From NCBI GenBank assembly GCA_900540895.1, contig UQHV01000029.1:1-19186 (forward strand): 19,186 nucleotides of DNA, written 5' to 3'. Made by a program: the position numbers and the translations under genes. The stretch's first letter is position 1. Every line of letters starts with the position of its first letter. Source of the stretch: an uncultured Collinsella sp. GTDB taxonomy: Bacteria; Actinomycetota; Coriobacteriia; Coriobacteriales; Coriobacteriaceae. The notes below the pieces were generated by a model. It was not told the origin of the DNA, searched no databases, and saw nothing but the letters and a program-made list of their open reading frames with translations. Below, in pieces: positions 4,591-11,815 of this stretch.

Positions 4591-6051
4591 ATGCCAAAGA
4601 AGGCAGTGATATACGCGAGGTTCTCGTGCAACAGGCAGCGCGAGGCCTCGATCGAGGACCAGCTGCGCGTCTGCCGCGAGTGGTGCGCGCGCGAGGGCTA
4701 CGAGGTCGCGGCGGAGTACTGCGACCGCGCCGTGTCGGGGCGCACCGACGACCGCCCCGAGTTCCAGCGGATGATAGCCAACGCCGGCGAGAGCGAGATC
4801 GTCCTCGTCTACATGATGGACCGCTTCAGCCGCGGCGAGTACGACGCGCCGATATACAAGCGCGAGCTCGCCACGCACGGCGTCAAGCTGGTCTCGGCAC
4901 TTGAGGCGATACCCGACAGCCCGGAGGGCATCATCTACGAGAAGCTGCTCGAGGGGCTCGCCGCCTGCGAGTCGAGGAAGACCGCCATCAGGACCAAGCG
5001 CGGAATGGAGGGCAACGCCCTGAAGTGCAAGACCAACGGCGTGCGCATCTTCGGCTACCGCAGGAACGGGGACGACGAGTACGAGGTCGACGAGGCGCAG
5101 GCGGCGTGGGTGCGCGAGGCCTTCGCGCTGAGGCTGGAGCGCATGTCCATGAACGCGATAGCGCGCGAGTTCGCGCGGCGCGGCCTCAGGACGCGCAAGG
5201 GCAACCCGTGCGGCCAGGCGATGGTGCAGCAGATGCTGCGCGACCGAAGGTACACGGGCAGGTACGAGTGGGGAGGCATCGTCCGCGAGGGCGGGATGCC
5301 GCAGATCGTGGACGAGGTGACGTTCATGGAGGTCCAGGGAATCAAGTGCCGCAAGCAGCGCTCGAGCGAGAACTGGGGCGACTTCGCCCTCGCGGGGGCG
5401 GCGCTGTGCGCGGAATGCGGCAGGAACCTGCAGGGCGTGAGCGGCAGGGGCCGCAACAACGTGAAGTACGAGTACTACAGCTGCCCGGGGTCGTGCGTCC
5501 GCAACATCAGGCGCGAGGAGCTCGAGGGCTCCATAGCCTCGGCGCTGAGGGAGCTGCTGGGCGACCGCGGCGAGGCGCTGCAGATAGCCAACATGGTAGC
5601 GGAGCGCGCGGACACTGCCGAGGTGAGGGCGCGCCGCAGGCAGGCGGAGGACTCGCTCAGGGCCGCGGAGAGGGGCCTGAGGAACATCCTCAACGCCATC
5701 GAGCAGGGCGTGATAGCGCCGGGCGTGAACGAGCGCATAGCCGAGCTCGAGGAGCAGCAGGCGCGCGCGAGGTACGACCTCGAGGCCATCACGGACGAGC
5801 GGATAGACCCGGAGCGCTTCGCCGACTTCCTGCAGTGCGGGACGGCGCTCGACGACGCGACGCTGCTGAAGGCGTTCGTGTGGCAGGCTGTCGTCTCGGA
5901 GGACGAGATACTGGTCACGCTGAACTACGACAAAAAGGGCGAACCCGCCAGATTGGACATCCAGCGGGTTCGAGCAAAATTGGAATGGTGCCCCATGTTG
6001 GATTCGAACCAACGGCCTTCTGCTCCGGAGGCAGACGCTCTAATCCCCTGA
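4591..6051 (+). CDS. Large serine recombinase (phage integrase)
   Basis: 486 aa. Residues 5-145 are the resolvase catalytic domain: Y8-A-R10-F-S12 carries the nucleophilic Ser and its Arg, followed by QREASIEDQ and the MMDRFSRGE active-site helix at 75-83. A recombinase DNA-binding domain follows (about 150-250, with FGYRR and the helix NAIAREFARRGLRT), then a zinc ribbon with C273, C276, C298 and C302, and a helical coiled-coil segment (about 335-400). It integrates and excises the element by a Ser-linked double-strand exchange. The last about 20 residues (CPMLDSNQRPSAPEADALIP) are the antisense of the tRNA-Arg gene, so the C-terminus depends on the integration site. Arg AGG and Ile ATA codons are frequent, unlike the host aromatic operon, which supports foreign origin. 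Confidence 0.93.
   Translation: MPKKAVIYARFSCNRQREASIEDQLRVCREWCAREGYEVAAEYCDRAVSGRTDDRPEFQRMIANAGESEIVLVYMMDRFSRGEYDAPIYKRELATHGVKLVSALEAIPDSPEGIIYEKLLEGLAACESRKTAIRTKRGMEGNALKCKTNGVRIFGYRRNGDDEYEVDEAQAAWVREAFALRLERMSMNAIAREFARRGLRTRKGNPCGQAMVQQMLRDRRYTGRYEWGGIVREGGMPQIVDEVTFMEVQGIKCRKQRSSENWGDFALAGAALCAECGRNLQGVSGRGRNNVKYEYYSCPGSCVRNIRREELEGSIASALRELLGDRGEALQIANMVAERADTAEVRARRRQAEDSLRAAERGLRNILNAIEQGVIAPGVNERIAELEEQQARARYDLEAITDERIDPERFADFLQCGTALDDATLLKAFVWQAVVSEDEILVTLNYDKKGEPARLDIQRVRAKLEWCPMLDSNQRPSAPEADALIP
5932..5972 (-). terminator. tRNA-Arg(CCG) terminator embedded in the recombinase gene
   Basis: CGAACCCGC (5940-5948) and GCGGGTTCG (5964-5972) form a perfect 9-bp stem with a 15-base loop that can fold further. 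Read leftward, as the tRNA is transcribed, the stem is followed by CCCTTTTT. It lies 13 bases past the tRNA 3' end and inside the coding sequence of the oppositely oriented recombinase. Confidence 0.75.
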
Positions 6052-6062
6052 GCTAATAGGGC
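5986..6062 (-). tRNA. tRNA-Arg (anticodon CCG), likely integration site
   Basis: A 77-base cloverleaf with encoded CCA: acceptor GCCCTAT/ATGGGGC, D stem GCTC/GAGC, anticodon stem TCTGC/GCAGA with loop CTCCGGA (anticodon CCG, reads CGG), T stem GTTGG/CCAAC with loop TTCGAAT. All stems pair, so the gene is intact despite lying at the element border. The recombinase frame enters it from the 3' side, which is the usual geometry when an element replaces the 3' end of a tRNA on integration. Confidence 0.95.
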
Positions 6063-6073
6063 CAACGGTTGAC

Positions 6074-6103
6074 ATTATACCCAAGTGCACCACGGGCTAT
6101 CAA
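6074..6103 (-). promoter_or_regulatory. Promoter of tRNA-Arg(CCG)
   Basis: Read leftward: TTGATA (6103-6098), 18 bases, TATAAT (6079-6074), ending 11 bases before the tRNA 5' end at 6062. A consensus -10 at this distance is a typical tRNA promoter. Confidence 0.7.
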
Positions 6104-6182
6104 AATAAAAGAAAAAGCTTTGCAATTCCGAGGAAGACGAGCCGCAACGGCCCACTTTAGAAGGCAAAAGCGAGTCAGATAG

Positions 6183-6256
6183 TATAAACTCTCATGCACC
6201 ATATATACACGGCTCGCGATGCGGGCCGTTTTTGCAAAAGTTATCCATCGAGGTGA
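6183..6256 (+). promoter_or_regulatory. Possible aromatic-operon -10 box and leader reading frame
   Basis: TATAAA at 6183-6188 is a possible -10 (no convincing -35). An ATG at 6194, close to the expected transcription start, opens a 20-codon frame (MHHIYTARDAGRFCKSYPSR) whose TGA at 6254-6256 overlaps the aroF ribosome site. The frame contains Tyr, Phe and Tyr codons and runs through the terminator-like hairpin, which resembles a leader-peptide attenuator, but aromatic codons are not clustered. Speculative. Confidence 0.35.
6209..6233 (+). terminator. Terminator-like hairpin before aroF (attenuator candidate)
   Basis: ACGGCTCGC-GAT-GCGGGCCGT forms a 9-bp stem (one G-T pair) closed by a triloop, followed directly by TTTTT (the first T pairs in the stem). 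It lies 34 bases before the aroF start, between the likely promoter and the operon, so transcription of the whole operon would have to read through it. This position suggests regulated termination, though it could also end an upstream transcript. Confidence 0.6.
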
Positions 6257-6266
6257 GAGGCACACC

Positions 6267-7289
6267 ATGATTGCAATTTTAAAGCAGAGCGCCAGCGACG
6301 AGGCCGTAAGCCATATCGTCAGCTGGATTGAGAAAAAGGGTCTGAAGACCGATGTCTCGCGCGGCGAGAACGAGACGATCATCGGCCTGGTGGGCGATAC
6401 GACCAAGATCGACCCGTTCCTGCTCGAGTCCATGGATGTCGTCGAGCGCGTGCAGCGCGTCTCCGAGCCGTTCAAGCGCGCCAACCGTAAATTCCACCCC
6501 GAGGACTCCGTCATCGACTGCGGCCACGGCGTCAAGATCGGCGGCGACCAGTTCCAGGTCATCGCCGGCCCGTGCTCCGTCGAGGGCGAGAACCTCATCC
6601 GCATCGCCCGCCGCGTGAAGGCCGCCGGTGCCACGATGCTGCGCGGCGGTGCCTACAAGCCCCGCACCTCCCCCTACGCCTACCAGGGCATGGGCCCCGC
6701 CGGCCTCGACCTGCTGTGCGAGGCGTCTGCCGAGCTCGACATGCCGATCGTCACCGAGATCATGGATCCACGCGACGTGCAGGTCTTCTTGGACAAGAAG
6801 ATTGACGTCATGCAGATCGGCGCCCGCAACGCCCAGAACTTCCCCCTGCTCAAGGAGGTCGGCAAGACCCAGACCCCGATTCTGCTCAAGCGCGGTATGT
6901 CCGGCACGATCGACGAGCTGCTTATGGCAGCCGAGTACATCATGAGCGAGGGCAACGACAACGTCATCCTGTGCGAGCGCGGTATCCGCACCTTCGAGAC
7001 CCGCACCCGCAATACCTTCGACCTCAACGCCGTGCCGGTTCTGCACCACCTGTCGCACCTGCCCGTCGTCGCCGACCCCAGCCACGCCACCGGCTACACC
7101 CGCTACGTTGAGCCCATGGCGCTCGCCGCGACCGCCTGCGGCGCCAACGGCCTGGAGATCGAGGTCCACGACGAGCCCAGCCGCGCATGGTCCGACGGCG
7201 CCCAGGCCCTCACCCCCGACCAGTTCGACGACACCATGCGCCGCATTCGCGCCATCCGCGAGGTCGTCTGCCAAGAGACCATGGAGTAG
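6267..7289 (+). CDS. aroF: 3-deoxy-7-phosphoheptulonate (DAHP) synthase, type I-beta, with N-terminal regulatory domain
   Basis: 340 aa from ATG 6267 behind GAGGTGAGAGG; an upstream in-frame start at 6219 lacks a ribosome site. It joins phosphoenolpyruvate and erythrose 4-phosphate, the first step of the shikimate pathway, in the cytoplasm. Residues 1-70 are a ferredoxin/ACT-like domain (MIAILKQSA, then VERVQRVSEPFK), as in the Thermotoga-type enzymes, where it carries feedback inhibition by Tyr or Phe. The catalytic barrel shows AGPCSVE (100-106), GGAYKPRTSPYAYQG (127-141), then ILLKRGM and the ADPSHATG metal-site segment. It heads the operon, three bases before tyrA. The family assignment is firm; which amino acid inhibits it cannot be told here. 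Confidence 0.95.
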   Translation: MIAILKQSASDEAVSHIVSWIEKKGLKTDVSRGENETIIGLVGDTTKIDPFLLESMDVVERVQRVSEPFKRANRKFHPEDSVIDCGHGVKIGGDQFQVIAGPCSVEGENLIRIARRVKAAGATMLRGGAYKPRTSPYAYQGMGPAGLDLLCEASAELDMPIVTEIMDPRDVQVFLDKKIDVMQIGARNAQNFPLLKEVGKTQTPILLKRGMSGTIDELLMAAEYIMSEGNDNVILCERGIRTFETRTRNTFDLNAVPVLHHLSHLPVVADPSHATGYTRYVEPMALAATACGANGLEIEVHDEPSRAWSDGAQALTPDQFDDTMRRIRAIREVVCQETME

Positions 7290-7292
7290 CCC

Positions 7293-8207
7293 ATGGGTAC
7301 GGTGAGAAACGCGCGCGTTAACCAGGGCGGCCCCAAGTGCGCCGGTATCGTCGGCCTTGGCCTCATCGGCGGTAGCTTTGCCCGCGGCTATGCCCAGGCG
7401 GGCGTCCGCGTGCTGGCCTGGGACCCCGATGACGATGTCATGACGGCCGCCAGCATGGGCACTGTCGCCGGAGAGCTCAACGACAAGACACTCGGCGAAT
7501 GCGACATCATCGTCCTGGCTTGCTACCCCGAGGCCTGCATCGAGTGGCTCGAGGCGCATGCCCAGGCCCTCGCCGACGCCACCGACACCGAGGCCATCAT
7601 GGGTCCCGTGGTGATCGACACCGTGGGCGTCAAGGGCATCGTGTGCGAACGTGCCTTTGAGCTTGCCCGTGAGCACGGCTTTTACTTTGTGGGCGCACAC
7701 CCCATGGCGGGCACGCAGTACTCGGGCTACGCACACTCCCGCGCCGACCTGTTCCAGGGCGCGCCACTCGTGCTCGTGCCGCCCGCGGTGGACGATGCGC
7801 TCAAACTGGAGCTTTTGGGCCAGGTGCGCGAGATGGTGCGCCCCTTGGGCTTTGGCAAGTTCAGCGTGACCAGCGCCGCCGAGCACGACCGCGTCATCGC
7901 CTTCACGAGCCAGCTTGCGCACGTGGTGTCCAACGCCTACGTCAAAAGCCCCACCGCCCAGGTCCACCACGGCTTTTCGGCCGGTAGCTACCGCGATCTC
8001 ACCCGCGTGGCGCACCTCAACCCGCAAATGTGGTCCGAGCTCATGATCGACGACGCCGACGCGCTCGCCTACGAGATCGACCATCTGATCGAATCGCTCG
8101 GCGCCTACAGCCGTGCGCTCAAGGACCGCGACCAGCGCTATCTGGAGAATCTCCTTGCCGAGGGCGACCGCATTAAGCGCGCGCTCGACGACGAGACCTC
8201 CCACTAG
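7293..8207 (+). CDS. tyrA: Prephenate dehydrogenase
   Basis: 304 aa, starting three bases after aroF with GGAGTAGCCC before the ATG. It oxidatively decarboxylates prephenate to 4-hydroxyphenylpyruvate, the tyrosine branch. The N-terminal Rossmann fold has GLGLIGGS at 21-28 for NAD(P). GAHPMAGTQYSG at 134-145 contains the catalytic His (H136) region of the TyrA family. The C-terminal half is all-helical, with SLGAYSRAL near the end, and forms the dimer and substrate pocket. There is no ACT domain or fused chorismate mutase, so allosteric control is simpler than in the two-domain enzymes. Arogenate dehydrogenase is a close alternative that the sequence alone cannot exclude. Confidence 0.93.
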   Translation: MGTVRNARVNQGGPKCAGIVGLGLIGGSFARGYAQAGVRVLAWDPDDDVMTAASMGTVAGELNDKTLGECDIIVLACYPEACIEWLEAHAQALADATDTEAIMGPVVIDTVGVKGIVCERAFELAREHGFYFVGAHPMAGTQYSGYAHSRADLFQGAPLVLVPPAVDDALKLELLGQVREMVRPLGFGKFSVTSAAEHDRVIAFTSQLAHVVSNAYVKSPTAQVHHGFSAGSYRDLTRVAHLNPQMWSELMIDDADALAYEIDHLIESLGAYSRALKDRDQRYLENLLAEGDRIKRALDDETSH

Positions 8208-8243
8208 ACCACCTATCACGCCAGGTCGAAAGGACCGAAGCTT

Positions 8244-9350
8244 ATGGCGATTACCATCGATATCGACACTGCACGCCCCTACCAGGTGCATGTTGGCACG
8301 TTTTTGCTGGAGCAGGCGGGACCACTCGTGCGCGCCACTGCCGGCGGTACCAAGGCCGTCATCGTGACGGACACCAACGTGGGCCCGCTCTACCAGATGC
8401 CCGTTAAGCAGAGCCTGGAGGCGTCAGGCTACGAGGTGAGCATCTGCACCTTCGAGGCCGGAGAGGCCCATAAGCGCGCCGAAACCTATGTTGCCATTAT
8501 GGAGTTTGTGGCAGAGCACGAGCTTTCGCGCTCCGACGTGATCGTGGCACTCGGTGGCGGCGTCGTGGGCGACGTGGCGGGCTTTGTGGCCGCCACCTAC
8601 ATGCGCGGCTGCAAGTTTGTGCAGATCCCGACGAGCCTGCTCGCCATGGTGGATTCGTCGGTGGGTGGCAAGACCGCCATCGACCTGGCTGCAGGCAAGA
8701 ACTTGGCCGGCGCCTTTTGGCAGCCGAGCGTGGTTATCGCCGACGTGGGGTGCCTGGCCACCCTCACGCCCGAGCAGTTCGCCGACGGCTGCGGCGAGGT
8801 CGTCAAGCACGCCGTGATCGCCGACCCGGAGCTTTTCGCCGAGCTGGAGAAGACCCCACTCACGCTGGAGCTGCTCAACCGCGATGTGGCGCGCGTAGCG
8901 CTCATCATCGCCCGCAATATCGACATCAAGCGCGCCGTGGTCGTTGCCGACGAGCGCGAGATCAACCAGCGCAAGCTCCTCAACTTTGGACACAGCGCCG
9001 GACACGCCGTCGAGGCCTGCGAGCACTTTGAGCTCGGACACGGCAACTGTGTGTCGATCGGCATGGGCATCATCACGCGCGCCGCGGCTCTGCACGGCAT
9101 TTGCGATGCTGCACTGCCCGGTCGTATCGAGGAGCTCTGCGCCCGCCATGGCCTCAAGACCCGCTGCGACCTAGATGCCGATGCCGTTTTTGCCGAGGCG
9201 CTCCACGACAAGAAGCGCGCGGGCGACACCATCGACCTGGTGATTCCGCACGGCATCGGCCGCTGCAGCATCGACCGCACGCCGCTTTCCACTTTCCACG
9301 AACTCATTGCCGAGGGCCTCGGCCAGAAGGGAGACGCATTCGCATGCTAG
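8244..9350 (+). CDS. aroB: 3-dehydroquinate synthase
   Basis: 368 aa, full length for the family, after a 36-base gap with AAAGGA before the ATG. It converts DAHP to 3-dehydroquinate using NAD and a divalent metal (pathway step two). Visible motifs: VALGGGVVGDVAGFVAATYM (NAD binding, about 101-120), IPTSLLAMVDSSVGGKTAID (128-147), the first metal ligand E185 in DGCGEVVKHA, and two His ligands in LLNFGHSAGHAVE and ELGHGNCVSIGM. All expected catalytic residues are present. Its last codons overlap the aroA start by seven bases (ATGCTAG), so the two are probably translationally coupled. Confidence 0.96.
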   Translation: MAITIDIDTARPYQVHVGTFLLEQAGPLVRATAGGTKAVIVTDTNVGPLYQMPVKQSLEASGYEVSICTFEAGEAHKRAETYVAIMEFVAEHELSRSDVIVALGGGVVGDVAGFVAATYMRGCKFVQIPTSLLAMVDSSVGGKTAIDLAAGKNLAGAFWQPSVVIADVGCLATLTPEQFADGCGEVVKHAVIADPELFAELEKTPLTLELLNRDVARVALIIARNIDIKRAVVVADEREINQRKLLNFGHSAGHAVEACEHFELGHGNCVSIGMGIITRAAALHGICDAALPGRIEELCARHGLKTRCDLDADAVFAEALHDKKRAGDTIDLVIPHGIGRCSIDRTPLSTFHELIAEGLGQKGDAFAC

Positions 9351-10663
9351 CCCGCATCACCCCGTCCCCGCTTAAGGGCACCGTTCCCGCCATCGCGTCC
9401 AAGTCGATGGCGCATCGCCTCATCATCTGCGCTGCGCTTGCCAACGGCGAGACGCACGTTACCTGCAACACCACCTGCGCCGACATCGAGGCTACGGTGC
9501 GTTGCCTTACGGCACTGGGCGCTCGCATCGAGACCGTCGAGGATGGCTTCCAGGTCCATCCCACTATGAAGAGTGTTGAGTTTGGCCTGCTCAAGGCCCT
9601 TGCCGGCGGGACGCTCGACTGCGGCGAAAGCGGCTCCACGCTCCGCTTTATGTTGCCCGTCGCCTGCGCGCTGGGTGCGGATGCCACCTTCGTGGGCCAG
9701 GGCCGCCTTGGCGCCCGCCCGCTGTCCCCGCTCTCGGACGAGATTATCGCCGCCGGCTGCGACCTACAGGGTCTGGGCGGTTTTCCGCTCAAGACGAGCG
9801 GCCGCATGCGCCCGGGCACCTTTGTGCTGCCGGGCAACGTGAGCTCGCAGTACATCTCGGGCCTGCTGCTGGCAGCCCCGTTGCTCGCCCAGCCCTCCTG
9901 TGTGCAGGTGACCGGCCTCATTGAGAGCCGCCCCTACATCAACCTGACGATCCAGGCCATGAAGGCCTTTGGCGTCGAGGTCAACGTCGAGCGCATTCCC
10001 GCCAAGGACGGTCAGCCCGAGGTCACGAACTTCCGTGTGAGCAGCGGCTCGTACCGCACGCCCGGCAGCGTGGCCGTCGAGGGCGACTGGTCCAACGCCG
10101 CCTTTTGGCTGTGCGCCGGCGCCATCGGCACCGACCCCATCACCGTCGAGGGCGTGTCGCTGAGCTCCGCACAGGGCGACCGCAACGTGCTCGCCGCGCT
10201 TTCGCGCTTTGGTGCCCGCATCGTGCGCTCCACCAACGCCGCCACCGTGCAGTCCGACAAGCTCGCCGGCTTTGAGATGAGCGCCCACGACATTCCGGAC
10301 CTGGTGCCCGTCATCTCGGCCGTGGCATCGCTGGCTCAGGGCCGCACGTTCATCCGTGACTGCGCACGCCTGCGCATCAAGGAATCTGACCGTCTGGTCA
10401 CCACCACCCGCGAGCTCACCGCGCTGGGAGCGCAGGTGCGCATCGCCGGTGACGACCTCATCATCAAGGGTGTCGATGCCTTCACCGGAGGCGAGGTCGA
10501 TTCGCACAACGACCACCGCATCGCCATGATGGCCGCCATCGCCGCGAGCCGCGCCACCGGCGAGGTCGTGATCCACGGCGCCGAGGCCGTCAACAAGTCC
10601 TATCCCGATTTCTTCGACCACTACCGCCTACTGGGCGGCAAGGTCACGCTCGAGGAGGAATAG
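9344..10663 (+). CDS. aroA: 3-phosphoshikimate 1-carboxyvinyltransferase (EPSP synthase)
   Basis: 439 aa from ATG 9344, which overlaps the aroB stop; the frame stays open upstream inside aroB but that part is not protein-like. It transfers the enolpyruvyl group of PEP to shikimate 3-phosphate. Visible: ASKSMAHR at 18-25 (substrate lysine K20), QGRLGARPLSPL at 119-130, SSQYISGLLLAAPL, and RIKESDR with SHNDHRIAM near the C-terminus. The PEP-loop motif, normally GNAGTAxRP in class I enzymes, reads GESGSTLRF at 94-102. That variant lacks the class I asparagine and proline and may affect glyphosate sensitivity; the effect is inference. It sits one base before aroC. Confidence 0.95.
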   Translation: MLARITPSPLKGTVPAIASKSMAHRLIICAALANGETHVTCNTTCADIEATVRCLTALGARIETVEDGFQVHPTMKSVEFGLLKALAGGTLDCGESGSTLRFMLPVACALGADATFVGQGRLGARPLSPLSDEIIAAGCDLQGLGGFPLKTSGRMRPGTFVLPGNVSSQYISGLLLAAPLLAQPSCVQVTGLIESRPYINLTIQAMKAFGVEVNVERIPAKDGQPEVTNFRVSSGSYRTPGSVAVEGDWSNAAFWLCAGAIGTDPITVEGVSLSSAQGDRNVLAALSRFGARIVRSTNAATVQSDKLAGFEMSAHDIPDLVPVISAVASLAQGRTFIRDCARLRIKESDRLVTTTRELTALGAQVRIAGDDLIIKGVDAFTGGEVDSHNDHRIAMMAAIAASRATGEVVIHGAEAVNKSYPDFFDHYRLLGGKVTLEEE

Positions 10664-10664
10664 C

Positions 10665-11762
10665 ATGTCCTCGACCTTTGGCAACGTCTTGCACTTAAGC
10701 ATCTTCGGCCAGTCGCACTCTCCCGCTATCGGCTGCTCGCTCGATGGCATCCCGGCGGGCATCGCCGTGGACCAGGAGAAGCTGCAGGCCTTCCTCGACC
10801 GTCGCGCCCCCGGTCGCGACGAGACCGCGACCAAACGCCGCGAGGCCGACGCCGCCCACATCATCGCCGGTGTTGTCGATGGACATACCACCGGCGCGCC
10901 CATCGCCGCGATTATCGAGAACACCAACACGCGCTCCAATGATTACTCCGAGCTGCGCCGCAAGCCCCGTCCCGGACATGCGGACTTCCCTGCGCGCGTG
11001 AAGTATCACAACATGCACGATGTCGCTGGTGGCGGGCATTTTTCCGGCCGCCTAACGGCCCCCTTATGCATCGCCGGCGGCATTGCGCTGCAGGCACTTG
11101 AGGCCCGCGGCATTCAGGTCATGGCGCACGTCGCGCAGATCGGCGGCATCTCCGACCTGCCTATGGACGATATGGTCTATCGCGAGGCCGACCGTAAGGC
11201 AATCCTTACGAACGATCTGCCGTGCATTGACGCCACCGCAGCCGGTCGCATGCGCGAGGAGATCCTAGCCGCGCGCGACGAACTCGACAGCATCGGCGGC
11301 ATCGTGGAGTGCGGCATCTACGGGCTTCCCGCGGGCATCGGCGACCCCATGTTCGACGGCATCGAGAACCGCATCGCGCAAATCGCGTTTGGCATTCCCG
11401 CCGTAAAGGGCGTGGAGTTTGGCATGGGCTTTGCCGTGGCCGCCATGCGCGGCAGCGAAAACAACGATCCGTATCGCATCGATGCAGAGTCGGGCGAGAT
11501 CGAGGTTGAATCCAACAACGCCGGCGGCATCCTGGGCGGTATTTCGACCGGCGCGCCCGTCATGTGGCGGATGGCCGTAAAGCCGACGCCCTCAATTGGC
11601 CGCGAGCAGCAGACCGTAGACATGGACGCCATGGAAAATGCCGAACTCTCGGCGCACGGCCGTCACGATCCCTGTATCGTCCCCCGAGCTGTCCCCGTAG
11701 CTGAAGCAGCCGCAGCGCTGGCCATCTGGGATGCCCTCCTCGAGGACGCAGGCCAGCTCTAA
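10665..11762 (+). CDS. aroC: Chorismate synthase
   Basis: 365 aa, close to the usual length, with a strong GAGGAGGAA site that lies over the aroA stop. It removes phosphate from EPSP to give chorismate and needs reduced FMN. Signatures: FGQSHSPAIG at 14-23 (catalytic His H18), RRAPGRDETATKRREAD around 46-62, RKPRPGHAD near 100-108 and GGGHFSGRLTAP near 123-134. The glycine-rich SNNAGGILGGISTGAPV segment and the terminal GRHDPCIVPRAVPVAEAAAA are also typical. It completes the common pathway; the following genes use chorismate. A 53-base gap separates it from pheA. Confidence 0.96.
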   Translation: MSSTFGNVLHLSIFGQSHSPAIGCSLDGIPAGIAVDQEKLQAFLDRRAPGRDETATKRREADAAHIIAGVVDGHTTGAPIAAIIENTNTRSNDYSELRRKPRPGHADFPARVKYHNMHDVAGGGHFSGRLTAPLCIAGGIALQALEARGIQVMAHVAQIGGISDLPMDDMVYREADRKAILTNDLPCIDATAAGRMREEILAARDELDSIGGIVECGIYGLPAGIGDPMFDGIENRIAQIAFGIPAVKGVEFGMGFAVAAMRGSENNDPYRIDAESGEIEVESNNAGGILGGISTGAPVMWRMAVKPTPSIGREQQTVDMDAMENAELSAHGRHDPCIVPRAVPVAEAAAALAIWDALLEDAGQL

Positions 11763-11815
11763 CCCGACTCACCTGAGTTGCCCGTCAACTCTGCCATTAC
11801 GCGAAAGGGGCCTCC

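Noticed and set aside
4558..6012. A 484-codon open frame on the minus strand opposite the recombinase
   Set aside because: It is rich in Arg, Leu, Ala and Val without any motif and is explained as an antisense shadow of the well-supported recombinase gene.
6068..6096. TTGACA at 6069-6074 read rightward as an aromatic-operon -35
   Set aside because: No -10-like hexamer lies 16-18 bases downstream; the site is better explained as overlapping the leftward tRNA promoter.
6279..8291. A 670-codon open frame on the minus strand opposite aroF and tyrA
   Set aside because: Its composition (very high Val, Gly, His, Asp) is the mirror of GC-rich coding on the plus strand, where both enzymes show clear catalytic motifs; no ribosome site supports it.
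11775..11791. Small hairpin GAGTTG-CCCGT-CAACTC between aroC and pheA
   Set aside because: Only six base pairs and no T-tract; too weak to call a terminator or regulatory element.
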